A DNA stretch of 10,027 nucleotides, from positions 1-10,027 of the forward strand of contig JAXEEE010000146.1 of assembly GCA_034104265.1 (NCBI GenBank). Direction: 5' to 3'. The stretch is from UBA11524 sp034104265 (GTDB lineage Bacteria; Bacillota; Clostridia; Christensenellales; Aristaeellaceae). The notes beneath the pieces are model-generated. The model did not search any database. It was given only the letters and a program-made list of their open reading frames with translations, and was not told the DNA's origin. The stretch's first letter is position 1. Each line of letters begins with the position of its first letter. Positions 6,293 to 10,027 of the stretch are shown piece by piece. The position numbers were made by a program, and so were the translations under genes.

Positions 6293-7144
6293 ATGGCTCG
6301 CTTTATTCTTTCTGCCTTTGCGGATGAGGCCAGCCCCTCGCTGGACGAGCAGCTGCAGGCGCTCAAGGAAGAGGGCATCAGCCTGATTGAGCTGCGCGGC
6401 GTGGACGGCAAGAACTGCGCCAAGCTGACCCTGGAGGAGGCCGACGCGGTGAAGGCCAGGCTGGATGCTGCCGGCATTGCCCTGTCCGCCCTGGGCTCCC
6501 CCTACGGCAAGGCCCCCCTGGACGAACCCTTTGATGAGCATCTGGCGCTGTTCCGTCACGGCCTGGAGCTGTGCAAGCACCTGGGCTGCAAGCGCATCCG
6601 CATGTTCAGCTTCTTCCCGCCCGCGGGCAGCGATCCCGCTTCCTGGCGCGAGGAGGTCATCCGCCGCCTGACCATCATGCTGGACCTGGCCGAGGAGGCC
6701 GGCATCCAGCTGGTGCATGAGAACGAGAAGGAGATCTACGGCGATGTGACCGAACGCTGCATCGACCTGCTGGATCACTTCGGCGACCGCATGGGCTTTG
6801 CTTTCGACCCGGCCAACTTCATCCAGTGCGGCGTGAATCCCCCGGAGGCCTACGAGAAGCTCCATGACCGCATCACCTACATGCACATCAAGGACGCCAT
6901 CATGGCCGATGGCGCGGTGGTGGCTGCGGGCCATGGCGACGGTCATCTGGCGGAGCTGCTGGGCAAGCTCAACGCCGAGCGCGAGGGCGATGTGATCCTG
7001 ACGGTGGAGCCCCACCTGACGGTGTTCGCGGGCCTGGGCGATCTGCAGGGCGAGGCGCTGACCCATCACGAGTCCTATCCCGACAGCCGGACGGCCTTCC
7101 ACGCGGCCTGCTCCGCGCTCAAGGACATCCTGGCGAAGCTGTGA
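6293..7144 (+). CDS. Sugar phosphate isomerase/epimerase (xylose-isomerase-like TIM barrel)
   Basis: A 283-residue protein, a typical length for the AP-endonuclease-2 / xylose isomerase-like TIM-barrel family (IolE, IolI, hydroxypyruvate isomerase and relatives). ATG 6293 was chosen because AAGGAGG lies 8 bases upstream; an in-frame TTG at 6275 would overlap the ribosome site. The expected metal ligands are visible: Glu143 in LVHENEKEIYG, Asp172 in AFDPANFIQCG, His198 in MHIKDA and Glu239 in TVEPHL. The loop GHGDGHLAELL (213-223) resembles the G-x-G-D segment seen in sugar epimerases. Members isomerise or epimerise sugars and keto-sugars; some act as dehydratases or C-glycoside-cleaving enzymes. 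Co-transcription with two oxidoreductases suggests it works on an oxidised (keto) sugar. The substrate cannot be assigned. Confidence 0.9.
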   Translation: MARFILSAFADEASPSLDEQLQALKEEGISLIELRGVDGKNCAKLTLEEADAVKARLDAAGIALSALGSPYGKAPLDEPFDEHLALFRHGLELCKHLGCKRIRMFSFFPPAGSDPASWREEVIRRLTIMLDLAEEAGIQLVHENEKEIYGDVTERCIDLLDHFGDRMGFAFDPANFIQCGVNPPEAYEKLHDRITYMHIKDAIMADGAVVAAGHGDGHLAELLGKLNAEREGDVILTVEPHLTVFAGLGDLQGEALTHHESYPDSRTAFHAACSALKDILAKL

Positions 7145-7186
7145 CACGACGCATGAGCACCCTGTTTTGAAGGAGGATATCAGACA

Positions 7187-8353
7187 ATGCTGAAGCTTGG
7201 CATTATCGGCGCGGGCAACATGGGCTCGGGCCATATCAGGAACATTCTGGAGGGCAAGTGCCCCGACATCGTTGTCTCCGCCGTGGCGGACCGCAAGGAG
7301 AGCCGCCGCGACTGGGCGAAGGAAGTCCTGCCGGACGCGGTCATTTTCAACGAGGGCAGCGAGCTGATCGCCAGTGACGCGTGCGATGCCGTGCTGCTGG
7401 CTGTGCCCCACTACCAGCATCCCCCGCTGGCCATCGAGGCCTTTGAGCATGGGAAGCACGTGATGTGCGAGAAGCCCGCGGGCGTGTACACCCTGCAGGT
7501 GCGGGAAATGATGGCCGCTGCCGACAAGCATCCCGAGCTGACCTTCGGCATGATGTTCAACCAGCGCAGCAACTGCCTCTACCGCAAGGCCAAGGAGCTG
7601 ATTGAGGAAGGCGCCATCGGCGAAATGAAGCGCATGAACTGGATCGTCACCGACTGGTACCGCACCCAGTTCTACTATGACTCCGGCGCGTGGCGCGCCA
7701 CCTGGGCCGGCGAGGGCGGCGGCGTGCTGCTGAACCAGTGCCCCCATCAGCTGGATCTTTTGCAGTGGCTGTGCGGCCTGCCTGCGCGGGTGCATGCCTT
7801 CACCCACGAGGGCAAGTGGCACGACATTGAGGTGGAGGACGACGTGACGGCGTACCTGGAGTTCGCCAACGGCGCCACGGGCGTGTTCGTCACCACCACC
7901 GGCGACGCCCCCGGCACCAACCGCCTGGAGATCACCGGCACCAAGGGCCGCCTGATCGTCGAGAACAACGAGCTGGTCTATGACAAGCTGGAGATGGACG
8001 AACGCGAGTGGTGCGTCACCTGCCCCGAGGGCTTCAAGAAGCCCGGCGTGACCCGCGTGCCCGTGGAGACCGACGGCCAGAACCTGCAGCATGTGGCGGT
8101 ACTCAACGCCTTTGCCGACCACATCGAGCATGGCGGGCCCCTGGTGGCCGATGGCCGCGAGGGCATCAACGGCCTGATGCTGTCCAACGCTATTCACCTC
8201 TCCGGCTGGACCGGCGAGACCGTCTCCCTGCCCATTGACGAGGAGAAGTTCCTGCAGCTGCTCAACGAGCGCCGCGCCACCTCCCGCCACAAGGAGGACG
8301 TGGACGTGGTGATGGACACCTCCTCCAGCTACGGCAGCAAGGTTACCAAGTAA
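7187..8353 (+). CDS. Gfo/Idh/MocA family oxidoreductase, copy 1
   Basis: A 388-residue NAD(P)-dependent dehydrogenase. AAGGAGG stands 10 bases before the ATG, within the same TTTGAAGGAGGA context used by the gene upstream (6274-6285 and 7166-7177). The N-terminal Rossmann fold has GAGNMG (8-13) and the family EKP motif with Lys96. The C-terminal domain carries YYDSGAWR and GEGGGVLLNQCPHQLD, with His187 and Asp190. In B. subtilis inositol dehydrogenase the catalytic set is Lys, Asp and His with D-x3-H spacing; here the Asp position is Asn183. It sits 42 bases after the isomerase stop, probably in the same operon. It likely oxidises a sugar, polyol or glycoside hydroxyl. It is clearly paralogous to the next gene. 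Confidence 0.92.
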   Translation: MLKLGIIGAGNMGSGHIRNILEGKCPDIVVSAVADRKESRRDWAKEVLPDAVIFNEGSELIASDACDAVLLAVPHYQHPPLAIEAFEHGKHVMCEKPAGVYTLQVREMMAAADKHPELTFGMMFNQRSNCLYRKAKELIEEGAIGEMKRMNWIVTDWYRTQFYYDSGAWRATWAGEGGGVLLNQCPHQLDLLQWLCGLPARVHAFTHEGKWHDIEVEDDVTAYLEFANGATGVFVTTTGDAPGTNRLEITGTKGRLIVENNELVYDKLEMDEREWCVTCPEGFKKPGVTRVPVETDGQNLQHVAVLNAFADHIEHGGPLVADGREGINGLMLSNAIHLSGWTGETVSLPIDEEKFLQLLNERRATSRHKEDVDVVMDTSSSYGSKVTK

Positions 8354-8372
8354 TCGGGAAAAAGCCGTCCAT

Positions 8373-8399
8373 GGGCCGGTGCCTTCGCTGCGCCGGCCC
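8373..8399 (+). other. Hairpin between the two oxidoreductase genes
   Basis: A 10-bp stem, GGGCCGGTGC (8373-8382) with GCGCCGGCCC (8390-8399), contains one U-G pair and closes a 7-base loop CTTCGCT. No U-run follows, so it is not a standard terminator. It lies in the 84-base gap between the paralogs, where it could halt 3'-exonucleases or mark an RNA processing point. Confidence 0.5.
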
Positions 8400-8437
8400 G
8401 TATCTTCGGATGGGAAGAAAGGTAAGAGGTGAGTGTG

Positions 8438-9613
8438 ATGTCGACGATCCGGGCAGCGGTCATCGGCGTGGGCAATATGGGCACGGCCCATGCGGTCTGC
8501 CTGTCCCAGGGCCGGGTGGAGGGCATGACCCTTGCCGCCCTGTGCGACGTGGACGAAGCGCGCCGGGCGGAGCTTAAGGAAATGTTCCCCGGCGTACCCT
8601 GCTATGCCAGCGTGGAGGAGCTGCTGGCGGCAGGCGCGGCGGACGCGGCCATTGTGGCCACGCCCCATCCCTGCCACAGCGACGTGGCGGAAAAAACCCT
8701 GGCGGCGGGCCTGCACACCCTGGTGGAGAAGCCCGTGGACATCGCTGTGTCCCGGGCCCGGCAGCTGTGCGAGGCGGCGGACAGGAGCGGCCGGGTCTTC
8801 GCGGTGATGCTCAACCAGCGCACCAATCCGCTGTTCCGCAAGGCGCGGGAGCTGGTGCAGGGCGGCGCGCTGGGCAAAATGAAGCGCACGGTGTGGATCA
8901 TCACCAACTGGTACCGCACCCAGCACTACTATGATTCCGGCGCGTGGCGCGCCACCTGGGCGGGGGAGGGCGGCGGCGTGCTGCTGAACCAGGCCCCCCA
9001 CAACCTGGATTTGTGGCAGTGGATCTGCGGTATGCCGCAGTCGGTGACGGCCTACTGCGACATCGCCAAGTACCACAACATTGAGGTGGAGGACGACGTG
9101 ACCATCCTCACCCGCTACGCGGACGGGGCCACAGGCGTGTTCATCACCTCCACCGGCGAAAGCCCCGGCACCAACCGCCTGGAGATCACCGGCGAGGACG
9201 GCAAGCTGGTGCTGGAAGGCGGCGTGCTGAAGTGGTGGCGGCTCCGGGAAAGCGAGAGCAAGGTGCGCGTCGAGTCCCAGGAGAACTTCGCCCAGATCCC
9301 CTACGACTACGAGGAGATCGTCCAGGAGGAGAAGGAGACCGCCCACGCGGGCATCCTGCAGAACTGGGCTAACGCCATTCTCCATGGCGAGCCGCTCATG
9401 TCCCCCGGCCGGGACGGCCTGAACGAGCTGACCATCTCCAACGCAGCCTACTTGTCCCAGTGGACGGGCAACCAGCCCATCGAGCTGCCCATGGACACCG
9501 CGCTGTTCGACCGCCTGCTGGCGGAGCGCGCAGCTACCTCCGCCTACAAGGAGGGCAAGCGTCAGAAGGCACCTGAGGGCAAGTACAGCCAGCGCTGGCA
9601 GGTCAACTGGTAA
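8438..9613 (+). CDS. Gfo/Idh/MocA family oxidoreductase, copy 2
   Basis: A 391-residue paralog of the preceding gene (about 45% identical residues by eye). The start is ATG 8438, with AGAGG 8 bases upstream; in-frame GTG codons at 8429 and 8435 are possible but less well placed. It has GVGNMG (10-15), VEKP with Lys98, YYDSGAWR and GEGGGVLLNQAPHNLD with His188 and Asp191. As in copy 1, the usual catalytic Asp is Asn (184). The Rossmann half differs more from copy 1 than the catalytic half, and the segment around 265-295 is unalike, so the two probably differ in cofactor or substrate. It is the last gene before the strong terminator at 9622. Confidence 0.92.
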   Translation: MSTIRAAVIGVGNMGTAHAVCLSQGRVEGMTLAALCDVDEARRAELKEMFPGVPCYASVEELLAAGAADAAIVATPHPCHSDVAEKTLAAGLHTLVEKPVDIAVSRARQLCEAADRSGRVFAVMLNQRTNPLFRKARELVQGGALGKMKRTVWIITNWYRTQHYYDSGAWRATWAGEGGGVLLNQAPHNLDLWQWICGMPQSVTAYCDIAKYHNIEVEDDVTILTRYADGATGVFITSTGESPGTNRLEITGEDGKLVLEGGVLKWWRLRESESKVRVESQENFAQIPYDYEEIVQEEKETAHAGILQNWANAILHGEPLMSPGRDGLNELTISNAAYLSQWTGNQPIELPMDTALFDRLLAERAATSAYKEGKRQKAPEGKYSQRWQVNW

Positions 9614-9621
9614 CACAACAA

Positions 9622-9653
9622 GGCCCGCGGACGATTATCGTCCGTGGGCCTTT
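9622..9653 (+). terminator. Rho-independent terminator of the sugar operon
   Basis: GGCCCGCGGACGA (9622-9634) pairs with TCGTCCGTGGGCC (9638-9650), a 13-bp stem with one G-U pair and a 3-base loop, followed by TTTAT. It begins 8 bases after the copy 2 stop codon. The stem is strong; the U-tract is short. Confidence 0.85.
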
Positions 9654-9698
9654 ATGATGCGTGGGTGGCAGGCCGGAGAAAGTGGCGCAGCACCATCG

Positions 9699-9717
9699 TT
9701 CCCATTACTAACGGGAA
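9699..9717. promoter_or_regulatory. 19-bp operator-like palindrome
   Basis: TTCCCATTACTAACGGGAA is a 19-base palindrome with a single mismatched pair: arms TTCCC / GGGAA, then A against C, then TTA / TAA around a central C. It is too tight to form a good RNA hairpin and looks more like a dimeric repressor site. No good promoter could be placed next to it, so the function is open. Confidence 0.35.
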
Positions 9718-9838
9718 TGTCAGGCTGTATCTTACCGTACCCGCTGCATGGCCGGAGGAGCAGGAGTAGCCTCCGTCGGCCTCCGCAGGAGGACGCCGCC
9801 TCTCTCGACCATGACGGAGTGCGCAAGCCTCACGCGAA

Positions 9839-9864
9839 GCGGGGCGACCGTAGGGGAGCCCCGC
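9839..9864. other. GC hairpin in a likely repeat element
   Basis: GCGGGGC (9839-9845) and GCCCCGC (9858-9864) are perfect 7-bp arms around a 12-base loop. GC-rich alternating stretches flank them (GCGCAAGCC before, GAGCGCGCGC after). The layout resembles intergenic repeat units found many times in high-GC gut Clostridia; this likeness is from memory and not confirmed here. Confidence 0.35.
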
Positions 9865-9879
9865 CCGAGCGCGCGCAAC

Positions 9880-9906
9880 AAAAAAACCTTCCCCAGCGGG
9901 GAAGGT
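9880..9906 (-). terminator. Minus-strand rho-independent terminator
   Basis: ACCTTCCCC (9886-9894) and GGGGAAGGT (9898-9906) form a perfect 9-bp stem with a 3-base loop. On the minus strand it is followed by a run of T (A-run 9880-9886 on the plus strand). It must serve a minus-strand transcript entering from beyond the right edge, because no minus-strand gene lies between here and the end of the window. Confidence 0.75.
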
Positions 9907-9926
9907 GTCACGGCGCAAGCCGTGAC
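9907..9926. other. Perfect hairpin with GCAA loop
   Basis: GTCACGGC (9907-9914) and GCCGTGAC (9919-9926) make a perfect 8-bp stem closed by the tetraloop GCAA on the plus strand, a GNRA loop that folds stably in RNA. It abuts the terminator stem at 9886-9906 with no gap. On the minus strand the loop would read TTGC, which is not GNRA. Confidence 0.5.
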
Positions 9927-9955
9927 GGATAGGGAGAGCCTCGCAGGTTCCGCGT

Positions 9956-10027
9956 CGCGGGGGCCCGGGCCCGCCCCGGGCGCCCCCCCACCCCCCGGGG
10001 CCCCCCGCCGCCCCGGGCGGCGCGCCC
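9956..10027. repeat. Near-pure G/C tail, probable assembly artefact
   Basis: Of the last 72 bases, all but one (A at 9990) are G or C, arranged in short homopolymer runs of C and G. Nothing else in the window looks like this, and no coding or structural logic is visible. It is most likely low-quality sequence at a contig end. It should not be used to infer genes. Confidence 0.7.

Larger units (their letters stand above)
9654..9879. other. Intergenic region with no convincing gene
   Basis: Short open frames exist on both strands, but none has a ribosome binding site with a fitting start or a recognisable protein. The region holds a 19-bp palindrome (9699-9717), the paired motif CGGAGG / CCTCCG (6-bp arms around 9753-9775), a repeated GCCTCCG, and a GC hairpin at 9839-9864. 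It reads as regulatory or repeat DNA rather than coding. Confidence 0.5.

Noticed and set aside
5492..9616. 1374-residue open frame on the minus strand
   Set aside because: It is antisense to birA, acpS, the isomerase and both oxidoreductases, which all have clear motifs and ribosome sites. The product is low-complexity Ala/Gly/His/Gln and carries no recognisable domain.
9654..9932. 92-residue open frame after the sugar operon
   Set aside because: No ribosome binding site or recognisable domain, and it runs across several hairpins including the minus-strand terminator.
1..10027. CRISPR array, tRNA, rRNA, transposase, phage or toxin-antitoxin genes
   Set aside because: No regularly spaced repeats, no tRNA- or rRNA-like sequence and no such protein motifs were seen on either strand.

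Overview
The window looks like a piece of a high-GC, Gram-positive-type bacterium, most likely a Clostridia-class member of the Bacillota. The reasons are strong AGGAGG ribosome binding sites, well-spaced sigma-A type promoters, a MoxR / DUF58 / membrane-transglutaminase operon and a BirA with an N-terminal DNA-binding domain. The exact lineage cannot be read from the sequence. The high GC produces many long but meaningless antisense ORFs. The right end (about 9956-10027) collapses into almost pure G/C and looks like a contig end rather than biology.

Layout, left to right. Positions 1-198 are intergenic: hairpins, a 17-bp direct repeat and a minus-strand terminator. Positions 199-4625 hold a three-gene minus-strand operon, transcribed right to left: MoxR-type AAA+ ATPase (3678-4625), DUF58 protein (2527-3681, ATGA overlap with moxR) and a large membrane transglutaminase-like protein (199-2475). 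The last gene appears to start at a CTG codon, preceded by a near-perfect Shine-Dalgarno and by a weak attenuator-like hairpin. Positions 4626-4812 are a divergent intergenic region with a recognisable promoter on each strand and an 8-bp perfect inverted repeat between and over them.

On the plus strand, birA (4813-5778) and acpS (5771-6130) overlap by 8 bases. They form a small cofactor-attachment pair: biotin onto biotin carrier protein, and phosphopantetheine onto acyl carrier protein. A regulated-looking leader follows (6131-6292), with three TGCAATT repeats, a promoter and a UTR stem-loop. It drives a sugar-metabolism cluster: a TIM-barrel sugar isomerase/epimerase (6293-7144) and two tandem paralogous Gfo/Idh/MocA NAD(P)-dependent oxidoreductases (7187-8353 and 8438-9613). 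The cluster ends at a strong terminator (9622-9653). Both oxidoreductases carry Asn where the family's catalytic Asp normally lies. Together the three enzymes suggest an oxidise / isomerise route for a sugar, polyol or glycoside. No transporter or regulator is in view to name the substrate.

Positions 9654-10027 contain no convincing gene. They hold a 19-bp operator-like palindrome, three consecutive hairpins (one with a minus-strand U-tract, implying a minus-strand gene beyond the right edge) and the low-complexity tail. I do not see a clearly new defence or mobile system. The most unusual items are the CTG start with its attenuator-like hairpin, the paired Asn-variant oxidoreductases beside an isomerase, and the divergent-promoter inverted repeat.
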